This document shows positions 7,637 through 15,143 of a stretch of DNA of 21,659 nt, one piece after another; the first letter of the stretch is position 1, and every line of letters starts with the position of its first letter. Position numbers and translations under genes: made by a program. The DNA comes from Methanobacteriaceae archaeon (lineage in GTDB: Archaea > Methanobacteriota > Methanobacteria > Methanobacteriales > Methanobacteriaceae). The stretch covers positions 1 to 21,659 of the forward strand of contig JAUXXK010000068.1 in NCBI GenBank assembly GCA_030681145.1. Reading direction: 5' to 3'. The notes under the pieces were generated by a model. It ran no database searches. It saw only the letters and a list, made by a program, of their open reading frames with translations, and was not told the origin of the DNA.

Positions 7637-8218
7637 TCAACTAGTAACTTTGAAAGAAAACGTGATTAAATCAAAGTTAGTTTGCTGAGATTCGAAATCA
7701 CTAGGCAGGGATCCGCATAAAACAACATATATTGTTCCATCTTTTTCAAACCAAGTAGCCCTTTCCTGTTTTTGAACACCACTAACATCTACTTTATGGA
7801 TATTTTCATATGCAGTTAATCCATTAATATTAAGTGTTCTTTCGGATACTTCCTGAAAAGATGATTCATTAGCATAGTTATTATAGGTTGCATCGTAAGT
7901 TTGTTTGAGTGTCTGACCCGATGGAAGATCTGTTTTTTGGATAATCGCTAATGTGTTAATATTTCCGTCGGATTCTTGAGAATCTGGATCTCCTACTGCA
8001 GTTACAGTATTAGGTGTACTGCTAGTCAATTTGTTAGTCCACGATTCTGGATATTTAAAAGAAATATTATTTTTAGCATAGGTAGTAGAAGGTATGTTGG
8101 GCACAGTAGTATCAACAGTAGTGTCATTCGATGTCTGATTATTTGTTCCAGAATCAACACAACCCGCCGCAAATACTACCAAAGCTATTATGGCTACTAT
8201 TGGAAGATATTTTTTCAT
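7637..8218 (-). CDS. PsbP-related lipoprotein (paralogue 1)
   Basis: This 193-residue exported protein begins with a lipoprotein signal: MKKYLPIVAIIALVVFAAGC, where AAGC is a lipobox and Cys20 the probable lipidated residue. A Thr/Asn-rich linker (21-47) leads to a single domain (about 48-193) opening with AKNNISFKYPESW. That opening is typical of the PsbP-like domains common in methanogen lipoproteins. Family members are thought to be small surface-anchored proteins; no ligand is known. The upstream gene at 8397-8930 is a paralogue with the same layout. GGGGTG precedes the ATG at 5 nt. A T-rich terminator and its own TATA-like box lie between the two genes, so they are probably transcribed separately. 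Confidence 0.75.
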   Translation of the reverse strand: MKKYLPIVAIIALVVFAAGCVDSGTNNQTSNDTTVDTTVPNIPSTTYAKNNISFKYPESWTNKLTSSTPNTVTAVGDPDSQESDGNINTLAIIQKTDLPSGQTLKQTYDATYNNYANESSFQEVSERTLNINGLTAYENIHKVDVSGVQKQERATWFEKDGTIYVVLCGSLPSDFESQQTNFDLITFSFKVTS

Positions 8219-8258
8219 TTTTTCACCCCATAATAAATATTATTAATATTATAGATTT

Positions 8259-8272
8259 TAAAATATATATTT
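8259..8272 (-). promoter_or_regulatory. Probable TATA box for the lipoprotein gene starting at 8218
   Basis: The minus strand reads ATATATATTTTAAAAT here, about 45-50 nt upstream of the ATG. That places initiation near 8240 with a leader long enough to include the GGGGTG ribosome-binding site. AT-rich context lowers certainty. Confidence 0.35.
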
Positions 8273-8311
8273 TTTTCATTTGTTTGGATCAATAAATGAG
8301 TACATGAAATT

Positions 8312-8334
8312 TTAAAAAAATAAAAAAATAAATA
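8312..8334 (-). terminator. Oligo-T terminator of the second PsbP-like lipoprotein gene
   Basis: On the minus strand two T7 tracts separated by one A follow the stop at 8397 by about 65 nt. They separate this transcript from the paralogous gene downstream. Confidence 0.45.
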
Positions 8335-8396
8335 AGTATTGCACTGTTTTTTAATAAAATAGTTTAAAATGAAAATAGCTTTAATATAAAAGGATA

Positions 8397-8930
8397 TTAA
8401 TTGATTTTAAAGCTATTAATAATCATATCGAAATTCTGTTTTTCTTTTTCAAATTGACTAGAAAGCGCACTACATAAAATAACATAAACTTTTTTATTGT
8501 CATTTATCCATATAGCTCTATGTTTCTTGATTACTCCTCCAGATTCAACGGTGTAAACATTTTCAAAAACAGGGTCATTATTTAGAGTCATATTACTCTC
8601 AGAAATTCTTTGATAACTAGAATTACTGAATAATGATTCATAATTATCATTATACATGCCTTCAAATGTCCCTGTTCTATTTTTAATTTGAATAGAAACA
8701 ACAGTTTCTGCAAATCCTGTTTTAGTATTAACTGATTTAGGATCAGCAACCGATGCAATAGTATCATTGGCTTTTGATTCACCAATCATCCATGTTCCAG
8801 GATAAGTAAAAGATATATTATTTTGTGAAAGAGTTTTGGTCTGATTATTTTTTTCATTATTATCAGAAGTACACCCTGATGCAAAAACAACAAGAGTGAT
8901 TACCAATAATACTAAAAGGTATTTTTTCAT
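8397..8930 (-). CDS. PsbP-related lipoprotein (paralogue 2)
   Basis: This 177-residue protein has the same architecture as the product of 7637-8218. It has a lipoprotein signal ending in VVFASGC (Cys20), a short Asn-rich linker, and a PsbP-like domain starting SQNNISFTYPGTW. Conserved pieces shared by the two paralogues include D(P)xS in the first third, YxxxYxN/Y near the middle, SxRxLN/SNMTLN, W(F/I) followed by (K/N)DxxxxYV(V/I)LC, and a closing QNFDxIxxSFK. The shared Cys near residue 153 is also kept. GAGGT precedes the ATG. The paralogues are clearly diverged, so this is an old duplication. It lies 67 bp downstream of the membrane protein gene at 8998-9627. Confidence 0.75.
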   Translation of the reverse strand: MKKYLLVLLVITLVVFASGCTSDNNEKNNQTKTLSQNNISFTYPGTWMIGESKANDTIASVADPKSVNTKTGFAETVVSIQIKNRTGTFEGMYNDNYESLFSNSSYQRISESNMTLNNDPVFENVYTVESGGVIKKHRAIWINDNKKVYVILCSALSSQFEKEKQNFDMIINSFKIN

Positions 8931-8997
8931 TGAAACGACCTCTATTAAAAAAATTTAAAAGAAATAATAAAAATTGGGAATTGATTACGCTAGGATT

Positions 8998-9627
8998 TTA
9001 AGGAGTTTCAGGAGGTTCAACGGGTTTAGTAGGTTCCACGGGTTTAGTAGGTTTCTTTGGTTCAATAGGAATAGTTTTATTCGACTTTCCGCCGTTATTG
9101 TCCTCAGTTTTATTACTATCACTAGTTTTAGATTCCGTATCTTTAACTGTAGTATTAGTTGTTAAATTTTCAACTAATGGAAAAGCTGTTTCATTAACAA
9201 GTACCATACCCTCATCTACGGCTGCTTCACCATTTAACATGAAAGCACCAAATCCGGTTCCCACAAAGAACGCTATGGCCAATAAAACACCCGCCAATAT
9301 TCCTATCTTAGGGATATTACCTTTTGGTGACTTATTTTGAGTTTTAGAAGGTTTTGGAATGGTAACGTACTTTTTAATAAGTTGTTCCTGTTCTTTTTCA
9401 TCTTTTGCAGACTTATTCTTCGTAACCCAATGGTCAAGAGATTTTTCAGGACTTCCACGACCCTGCATCCTTTTTATTCTCTCTGCAGCCTCAAGGGTTT
9501 CTATTCTATTATTATGTTGTTTTTTTAAGGATTCATACTGTTTTTTAGGAATTTTTCCTGCTTCTAAATCCTTTTCTAATTCCTCGAGATTTTTCAAGAG
9601 CTGTTCTTTCTTACTAATCTTGATCAT
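8998..9627 (-). CDS. Single-pass membrane protein with SHOCT-like N-terminus and Pro/Lys repeat tail
   Basis: The 209-residue protein has three parts. The N-terminal helical region (1-60) contains LEKDLEAGKIPKKQYESLKK, which resembles SHOCT-type short oligomerisation motifs. A basic linker leads to one membrane helix (IPKIGILAGVLLAIAFFVGT, about 104-125). The external part (about 126-209) is Thr/Asn/Lys-rich with several NxT/S sites and ends in Pro-rich repeats (KPTKPVEPTKPVEPPETP). Function unknown; a cytoplasmic oligomerising domain linked to a cell-wall-spanning stalk is the natural reading. The ATG at 9627 lies inside the end of pheA (14-bp overlap), and GGAG abuts it with no spacer, which is unusual. 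Translational coupling to pheA is likely. Confidence 0.65.
   Translation of the reverse strand: MIKISKKEQLLKNLEELEKDLEAGKIPKKQYESLKKQHNNRIETLEAAERIKRMQGRGSPEKSLDHWVTKNKSAKDEKEQEQLIKKYVTIPKPSKTQNKSPKGNIPKIGILAGVLLAIAFFVGTGFGAFMLNGEAAVDEGMVLVNETAFPLVENLTTNTTVKDTESKTSDSNKTEDNNGGKSNKTIPIEPKKPTKPVEPTKPVEPPETP
9014..9049 (-). repeat. Two tandem copies of an 18-bp coding repeat
   Basis: Positions 9014-9031 and 9032-9049 differ at one base. On the minus strand they encode the TKPVEP-type hexapeptide repeat of the membrane protein tail. Slippage could expand or contract this array and change the stalk length. Confidence 0.8.
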
Positions 9628-10507
9628 CTCCTTCTTTAATATATGAGCCTAATAATTTAATAAATGAAGTATTTGTTTTGATGGTATTTAAAATGTTCTT
9701 AACATTTTTATCGTTATAATGACCCTCGAAATCCATGAAAAATATATACTTTCCCAGGCCTTTTTTGGACGGTCGGGACTCTATTTTGGTTAAATTAATA
9801 TTATCAGCACAAAAATATCCTAAAACTTCATGTAATCCACCAGGCCGATCATCATCTAATGAAAAAACAATGGAAGTTTTATCATTTCCTGTAGGAATGC
9901 TGTCTTTATTTCCAAGAACTATGAAGCGAGTCTTATTGTTTTCAAAGTCTTGAATATCAGTTTTTATAATATCTAAATCATATAACTCAGCTGATTTGTA
10001 ATTTCCAATAGCAGCTGCTTTTTTTTTAGATTTTATCAGTTTTGCCGCTGCAGCAGTGCTTGAAGTAGAATGTGATGCCAGCCCCAACTTTTCCAAGAAT
10101 ATCCTGCATTGAGCTAGGGGTTGAATATGGGAATAAACAGAATCAATCTCATTAATTTTCATTCCTTTATTTACCATCAAGTTGTGACTAATAGATAAAA
10201 TAATTTCTTTACAAATTTTGAGGTCATAGTCTTGAGCCAACAAATCCAGTGTAACACCAACCGAACCTTCAATAGAATTTTCAATTGGGACAACACCTTT
10301 ATCAGCTTTGCCTGTTTTTACTGCATTTAAAACTTCTAATATAGAATCAAATGCTATTAAGTTACCTTCTAATTTAGAAGCTGCCTCTTGAGTAAAGGTG
10401 CCTGGTGGCCCCAAATATGCAATAGAAATATTAGATTTATTTTGGGATTTTTTATTATTTATACCGCGCTTAACGCTTAAAAATTCAGAATTATTTTTGT
10501 TTTTCAT
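9614..10507 (-). CDS. pheA: Prephenate dehydratase with ACT domain
   Basis: PheA converts prephenate to phenylpyruvate, the committed step to phenylalanine. The 297-residue protein shows the two-lobed catalytic domain from ISIAYLGPPGTFTQEAA to the catalytic motif NNKTRFIVLG (Thr-Arg-Phe). The C-terminal ACT regulatory domain follows, with RPGGLHEVLGYF and ESRP (in TKIESRPSKKG), which binds phenylalanine for feedback inhibition. It is a monofunctional enzyme without chorismate mutase. The first 26 residues (MKNKNNSEFLSVKRGINNKK and on) are a polar extension not expected in the family. No other ATG, GTG or TTG codon lies in frame between it and the domain, and the SD is weak. Its 3' end overlaps the next gene by 14 bp. 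Confidence 0.93.
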   Translation of the reverse strand: MKNKNNSEFLSVKRGINNKKSQNKSNISIAYLGPPGTFTQEAASKLEGNLIAFDSILEVLNAVKTGKADKGVVPIENSIEGSVGVTLDLLAQDYDLKICKEIILSISHNLMVNKGMKINEIDSVYSHIQPLAQCRIFLEKLGLASHSTSSTAAAAKLIKSKKKAAAIGNYKSAELYDLDIIKTDIQDFENNKTRFIVLGNKDSIPTGNDKTSIVFSLDDDRPGGLHEVLGYFCADNINLTKIESRPSKKGLGKYIFFMDFEGHYNDKNVKNILNTIKTNTSFIKLLGSYIKEGDDQD

Positions 10508-10624
10508 TTAATTTATCCAGTGATGATTTTTTATATAACTTAAATTTATAATTCATAGTAAATATTTTATTATGTTTAATTTAATAAAATAATCTGAACT
10601 ATTTTTAGAAGATATTTTTGATTT

Positions 10625-10648
10625 AAAAATAAAGAAAAAAATAAAAGA
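10625..10648 (-). terminator. Oligo-T terminator after the RNA ligase gene
   Basis: On the minus strand T4, T7 and T5 tracts follow the ligase stop codon within 40 nt. They mark the probable end of the CBS-ligase transcript before pheA. Confidence 0.45.
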
Positions 10649-10663
10649 ATGTATACTAAATGC

Positions 10664-12061
10664 CTAATAAAGTCCTCCTTTAATATAATTGTTTATTTTA
10701 TCTGTAGTAGCATTGTGGATTCTCCTAATCACCGCATTACCATCTTCATATTTTAGAAGCATTGTAGATACACCCAGATTATGAAGGTGTCTTACAAATT
10801 CTTCTGCTTCTTCAAGAGTATCAACTTCAATTATACTATCCTCAACAGCAGGTTCTCCTTCTTTTATATGCTTAATTATTTCCAGCATAGGCAAAATAAT
10901 AGATTTACCTAGCCTCTTAGATCTATTTTCAAGTTCTTCAGAAGATTCATCCATTTCATAAGCTTGAAATCCTTCCCGAATTACCCTACTAAAGAAAAAA
11001 GCTCTTCCAAAGTCAAATGGGAAATTAAAAGCATATTTGATTTCACGATCATGAGCTTGAGAAGAAGTATATTTTAAGGGAGATATTGTCATAGAAGGGT
11101 GTTTCATTACTAAACCTTCCCTTTCATCAGAACCAATTTCTTTTATTATTCTCATTATTTGATCTGCGGCTTCTTTTACCTTGAATACACCAAATAAACG
11201 AACAGGAGGAAGATTATATTTTTTCAGCATATTGCGCTTATTTTCAATTGATAGAGGTTGATTAGAAATCTTATGGCGAATGTCAAAAACTCTGAATCCA
11301 AGTTTGCCAATCTCAGGATAATATTGAGAAACATAAGGATTATGGGTACCTACCATCTCACCACATATAACCAAATCAGGGTGATCTGAAAAAAATTCAT
11401 CTAGATTCAATAGTTCTTGGGCCTTTTTAGTAGTGAATGGACATACATAACCACCCCGAGTAAGTGCAACTATTTTCATGGGGTTTTTTTTAATTTCAAA
11501 ATTTTCATGAGAAGAGTGATTCTCACCATCAGATCCCTTTAAGAAAATTTTGGAAGTCTTTATAGAAGCAATACGGACGTTATACCCATTCATTTTTTCT
11601 TCAACAGCAACTGAATCTTTAAAATAGTTTATTATGGCCGGATATAAAAGAAGCGTCCTTTTAATCTTAGGAAATCCTCTTATGACTTCAATTTCATCAG
11701 ATAGATAAACAACTGTTCCAGATTCCAATTTACCAGTTTCTTTCTTAAAAAGAAGTGTTGGAACACCCATGGAAAAGTAAAATTTGGTATTTCCCTTTTT
11801 TATGGATTCTTCAAGTTTTTCTGATTTGATGCCCAGTACTTTTTGAAGTTTTTTTTCCAAAAAATTCTCTATTTCTACCTGAGATTCAAGTTCACATGGA
11901 AGGCATGAATAAAAAAAATTGGTGAGGGTGTTGTTCCTCCTCCAATCTATATCCATCTTAGAACCACATTTAGGACAATTTATTTCAGGTAATTGAATTT
12001 TAGATGGCCCCTGTTGTTCTTTTTTAGAATTTTCAGAATTAGATGCAGATTTAGAAAAAAT
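10664..12061 (-). CDS. ATP-dependent RNA ligase (MthRnl/Pab1020 type) with N-terminal zinc ribbon
   Basis: Nucleotidyltransferase-fold RNA ligase, related to MthRnl, which seals or circularises 5'-phosphate RNA. Counting from the ATG at 11956, the nucleotidyl-accepting Lys is K121 in EEKMNGYNVR (motif I). Other conserved segments are CGEMVG (198-203), FRVFDIR (221-227), EGLVMKH (280-286, motif IV) and SPLKY (292-296, motif V). A family C-terminal helical domain follows (KYAFNFPFDFGRAFFFSRVI). That ATG splits a zinc ribbon, because CPKCG is encoded in frame upstream and pairs with CLPC (18-21). The frame upstream is open to a TGA at 12082-12080 and contains no ATG, GTG or TTG. An ATT at 12061 overlaps the upstream CBS stop as TAATT and has GGAGGGGGT before it, so I place the start there (465 residues). 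The minimal certain CDS is 10664-11956. Confidence 0.85.
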   Translation of the reverse strand: MFSKSASNSENSKKEQQGPSKIQLPEINCPKCGSKMDIDWRRNNTLTNFFYSCLPCELESQVEIENFLEKKLQKVLGIKSEKLEESIKKGNTKFYFSMGVPTLLFKKETGKLESGTVVYLSDEIEVIRGFPKIKRTLLLYPAIINYFKDSVAVEEKMNGYNVRIASIKTSKIFLKGSDGENHSSHENFEIKKNPMKIVALTRGGYVCPFTTKKAQELLNLDEFFSDHPDLVICGEMVGTHNPYVSQYYPEIGKLGFRVFDIRHKISNQPLSIENKRNMLKKYNLPPVRLFGVFKVKEAADQIMRIIKEIGSDEREGLVMKHPSMTISPLKYTSSQAHDREIKYAFNFPFDFGRAFFFSRVIREGFQAYEMDESSEELENRSKRLGKSIILPMLEIIKHIKEGEPAVEDSIIEVDTLEEAEEFVRHLHNLGVSTMLLKYEDGNAVIRRIHNATTDKINNYIKGGLY

Positions 12062-12885
12062 TAGCTTACCCCCTCCATTTCAACAATTAAGTCCAGAAGG
12101 TCTGTTTTTGTTATAATTCCAACTGTTTTGTTATCTTCATCAACTACCGGAAATCCGCTAAGGCCTTCATCCAGCATTATATGGGCTGCTTCTGCAATAG
12201 AAACATCCATACTAATAGTTCGGACACCTTGAGTCATTACATCTTCCACTAGAAGATTCCGAATTCTGGCAGATTTATGTTTATCTGGGACAACTTTTCT
12301 AAAAGATATCATAGCTCTAGAAATATCTTTAGAAGTTATTAGTCCCGCTATAACATCTTCTTCCATTACCAAAAGCCTGCCAACTTTAGCATCTAACATT
12401 ATTCTTCTTGCATGCACCAGTCTATCAGAAGGAGAAACTATGATAAGTTCTGTACTCATAAGATCTTGGACTGACTGTTTTTCATATGGTTTGCCCCTAC
12501 AAGTATCAATAAGGTCAGATTTGGTAATCATACCAGCCATTGCACCATCTTCCATAACTGGCATACCACCAATATTATTTTCCAGCATTAAATTAGCAAC
12601 ATATCCCAATTTCATTTCCATATCTACTTCTATTATATCTTTGGTCATTACAGTAGATATGTGGAAGTGTGAAGGCGGCATATTACCATATTTAGATGAT
12701 CCAAGTTTCAAAGCAATGTCTTTTTCTGTTATAACACCCACCATTTCTTTGATGTTATCATGGTTAGTGTTTATCACCGCCAGACGAGATTTTTTGTGTT
12801 TTTTCATGACCCTTAGAGCATCACAAACATTCTGGTCTTTATCTATGGACACTACATCCTCTGACATCATATTTTTTACTCGCAT
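12061..12885 (-). CDS. Four-CBS-domain protein, adjacent to RNA ligase
   Basis: The 274-residue protein consists of four CBS motifs (two Bateman modules) at about residues 3-60, 75-130, 138-192 and 210-270. Each ends in the ligand-binding GxxT/SxxD loop: GVITEKDIA, GMITKSDLI, GLITSKDIS and GIITKTDLL. All four Asp residues that contact the ribose of adenosine ligands are kept. No catalytic domain is present. Such proteins were often called 'IMP dehydrogenase related', but the IMPDH barrel is absent. It probably binds AMP/ADP/ATP or SAM and signals to a partner. The GGGGAT ribosome-binding site lies about 6 nt before the ATG. The stop codon overlaps the proposed ligase start, so the two are translationally coupled. 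It is the most promoter-distal of five CBS genes. Confidence 0.9.
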   Translation of the reverse strand: MRVKNMMSEDVVSIDKDQNVCDALRVMKKHKKSRLAVINTNHDNIKEMVGVITEKDIALKLGSSKYGNMPPSHFHISTVMTKDIIEVDMEMKLGYVANLMLENNIGGMPVMEDGAMAGMITKSDLIDTCRGKPYEKQSVQDLMSTELIIVSPSDRLVHARRIMLDAKVGRLLVMEEDVIAGLITSKDISRAMISFRKVVPDKHKSARIRNLLVEDVMTQGVRTISMDVSIAEAAHIMLDEGLSGFPVVDEDNKTVGIITKTDLLDLIVEMEGVS

Positions 12886-13001
12886 TTACAATCCCCTTTC
12901 TTTTTTTAGGCTCTAATATTGATTAAAGTTCTGCGATTGTCTAATTTAAGGTTATGGGACCTTTTTTTTATTTTAATATTAATGCATCTAATTTACTAAG
13001 T

Positions 13002-13841
13002 TTATTGAATACCTTTCAAAATATCAGTTTTGGTTATGATTCCCACCAATTCATCATCATCAACTACCGGAATACCACCAATGTCTTTTTCTATCATTAT
13101 TTCAGCTGCTTGAGAAGCATCTATTTCGGAACTGATTTTAATCAAATCATTGGTCATTATATCCCCAGCAGTTAACATAGAAACCATACGAACATTTTTC
13201 TTTTCTTCGCCTTCGACCGGGCGCACAAAATAGATTTTTTCCACATTAACCCCTTTTTCAGGATCTTCCACATTTGCAAATGAAATGTTTTGAGAAGTTA
13301 TTATTCCTACAGGTCCATTATCTCTTATAACAACTATTCTACCTATATTATTCTCTTCCATTATGTTTATTACATGAGAAATAGCGTGATTTTCATTTAC
13401 TGTGATAATTTTAGAGCTCATTAAGTCTGAAATTTTCCATTTACCTGTGAATTTATTTTGATAGACTTTTAAAAGATCTGTTTTAGTTAATATTCCTATC
13501 AATTCTCCTTGATCAACAACAGGTAATGAACCAATATTTTTTTTCAGCATTAACTCCACAGCTTCTTTTGAATTATCTCCTGGAGAAATAGTGATTAAGT
13601 TGCTACTCATAACCCTACGCACAGCTATTTTATCAATAGGTCTTTTCCTCCATGAAGGTCCTTTGCCGCTTAATTTATGAGTAATGTCTCTTTCAGTTAC
13701 CATGCCTATAGGATTTCCTTCATGATTAACAACTACTATTCGGCTAACTCCTTTTTTGAGCATAAGGTTACGGGCATAGGCTACCTGTTCAGTATCTTGA
13801 ATTACTATTACTTCCTCGCTCATAATGTCTTTTATTTTCAT
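13002..13841 (-). CDS. Four-CBS-domain protein
   Basis: The protein has 279 residues from the ATG at 13841. A TTG one codon earlier is possible, but GGTGAT sits at the right distance for the ATG. Four CBS motifs end in GMVTERDIT, GILTKTDLL, GIITSQNIS and GIITKTDIL. The third has Asn instead of the ribose-binding Asp, so that site may be empty or have altered specificity. Between CBS3 and CBS4 lies an inserted charged loop (about residues 195-230, VEDPEKGVNVEKIYFVRPVE). The protein has no enzyme domain. It lies 103-116 bp from its CBS neighbours, long enough for separate promoters but still on one strand. Confidence 0.9.
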   Translation of the reverse strand: MKIKDIMSEEVIVIQDTEQVAYARNLMLKKGVSRIVVVNHEGNPIGMVTERDITHKLSGKGPSWRKRPIDKIAVRRVMSSNLITISPGDNSKEAVELMLKKNIGSLPVVDQGELIGILTKTDLLKVYQNKFTGKWKISDLMSSKIITVNENHAISHVINIMEENNIGRIVVIRDNGPVGIITSQNISFANVEDPEKGVNVEKIYFVRPVEGEEKKNVRMVSMLTAGDIMTNDLIKISSEIDASQAAEIMIEKDIGGIPVVDDDELVGIITKTDILKGIQ

Positions 13842-13946
13842 CAAATCACCTGTCTACGGAATAGAGGTTATTTAATATTAAATCGCTATTCAAGTTATTT
13901 TAAATTCCAGGAATTATAATAATAGAAAATATTAAAGGATATAAAT

Positions 13947-14888
13947 TTAGTTTTTTATGACTTTTAATAAGTCACTTTCAGTTATAATACCCTCTAATTC
14001 TCCATCTTTAATTACTGGAACTCCTCCAATATTTTTATCTTCCATTAATTGACATAGATCTCCCAACCGAGCATTAGGGAGGGTCGTTATAACATTATTT
14101 TCCATAATCTCTGTAATTTTAGTATTTAAAATCTCTTCAGCACTGTTGGAAGTCATGTTATTAAATACTGTGCTTCTGCCTAAAAACTCGAGAATGTCTG
14201 TAGCAGTTATAATACCCACCAATTTTTCTTTTTCAGGGTGAGGTGTTTTCCTTTCTTCACCCACCACAGGTATTCTCCTCAATTTATTTCTAACCATTAT
14301 TTTTGATGCACTTTCAATAGGCGTGCCCGGCGTTGTTTTTATGACTTTTTTAGTCATATAATCCTCTACAAGCTCATCAGTAAGTACTCCAGATAATAAG
14401 AGAGCCAAATCCCTTTCAGAAACGATTCCAACTATATTTTCATGAGAATCTATAACTGGTAATGCTCCCACTCCATGATCTAACATTTTTTTAACCGCGA
14501 GGTTAATAGAATCTTTGTGACTTAAATAATGGACATCTCGAGTCATTATTTTTTTAACAGACTCGTTTATAGCGGCTAAAAAATTGTCATTATATTTTTC
14601 TTCTAGGATTTTGAATTTTTCTCCCCCTCCTAAGAAGTCAAGTATATCCATAGACGTAACAATTCCCAAAAGTTTCCCAGTTCCAGGATTAGTTATGGGA
14701 AGTCTTCTAAATTTGTTTTTGACCATTATTTCCGCAGTTTCTTTAATACTAGCGGTTTGTGGTATGGTAACCACTTCTTTTTTGGCGATGGCCATAATAT
14801 CGCCTTCGTGTTCAGAATTTCTGCTTTCAAATTCTATGGGCCCACGGTCCATTGACCTTATGATGTTTATTGTTTCTTTTCTTCTCAT
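13947..14888 (-). CDS. Four-CBS-domain protein with N-terminal extension
   Basis: With 313 residues this is the longest of the five CBS proteins. A charged N-terminal segment of about 28 residues (MRRKETINIIRSMDRGPIEF and on) precedes four CBS motifs. Their loops are GIVTSMDIL, GIVSERDLA, GIITATDIL and GIITESDLL, all with Asp. Between CBS1 and CBS2 lies the linker LGGGEKFKILEEKYNDNF. CBS3 carries a short insert (GEERKTPHPEKEKLVGI). AGGTG lies 7 nt before the ATG. A 255-bp AT-rich gap upstream separates it from the previous CBS gene, so it may start a new transcript. A ligand-sensing role is inferred from the family; the partner is unknown. Confidence 0.9.
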   Translation of the reverse strand: MRRKETINIIRSMDRGPIEFESRNSEHEGDIMAIAKKEVVTIPQTASIKETAEIMVKNKFRRLPITNPGTGKLLGIVTSMDILDFLGGGEKFKILEEKYNDNFLAAINESVKKIMTRDVHYLSHKDSINLAVKKMLDHGVGALPVIDSHENIVGIVSERDLALLLSGVLTDELVEDYMTKKVIKTTPGTPIESASKIMVRNKLRRIPVVGEERKTPHPEKEKLVGIITATDILEFLGRSTVFNNMTSNSAEEILNTKITEIMENNVITTLPNARLGDLCQLMEDKNIGGVPVIKDGELEGIITESDLLKVIKN

Positions 14889-15143
14889 TCATACACCTCT
14901 CACGGAGATACTATGTAATTGAATGAATTTTAATTGATATTTTAGCTAATTAAACATGATTATTTTTTAATATCAATAAACGGATCTAAATTCTTTTTGA
15001 TTTTAGAAAATTTAATAATAAATTAAATTTTTTTCATATTTAAGTTGGATAAAATTTTATTGAAATAAATCTTCATAAATTTTTATAAAATGGCTTAAAT
15101 TAAATTTGATGTCAAAAACCATTTTTTGCTGTTTGAATTAAAA

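Noticed and set aside
10520..10597. Box C/D guide RNA upstream of pheA (GTGATGA at 10520, CTGA at 10594)
   Set aside because: The boxes are too far apart, no C' or D' boxes lie between them, and the DNA is almost pure A/T.
12440..12916. 158-codon open frame on the plus strand
   Set aside because: It is antisense to the CBS gene at 12061-12885, whose domains and ribosome-binding site are clear; the translation resembles no protein family.
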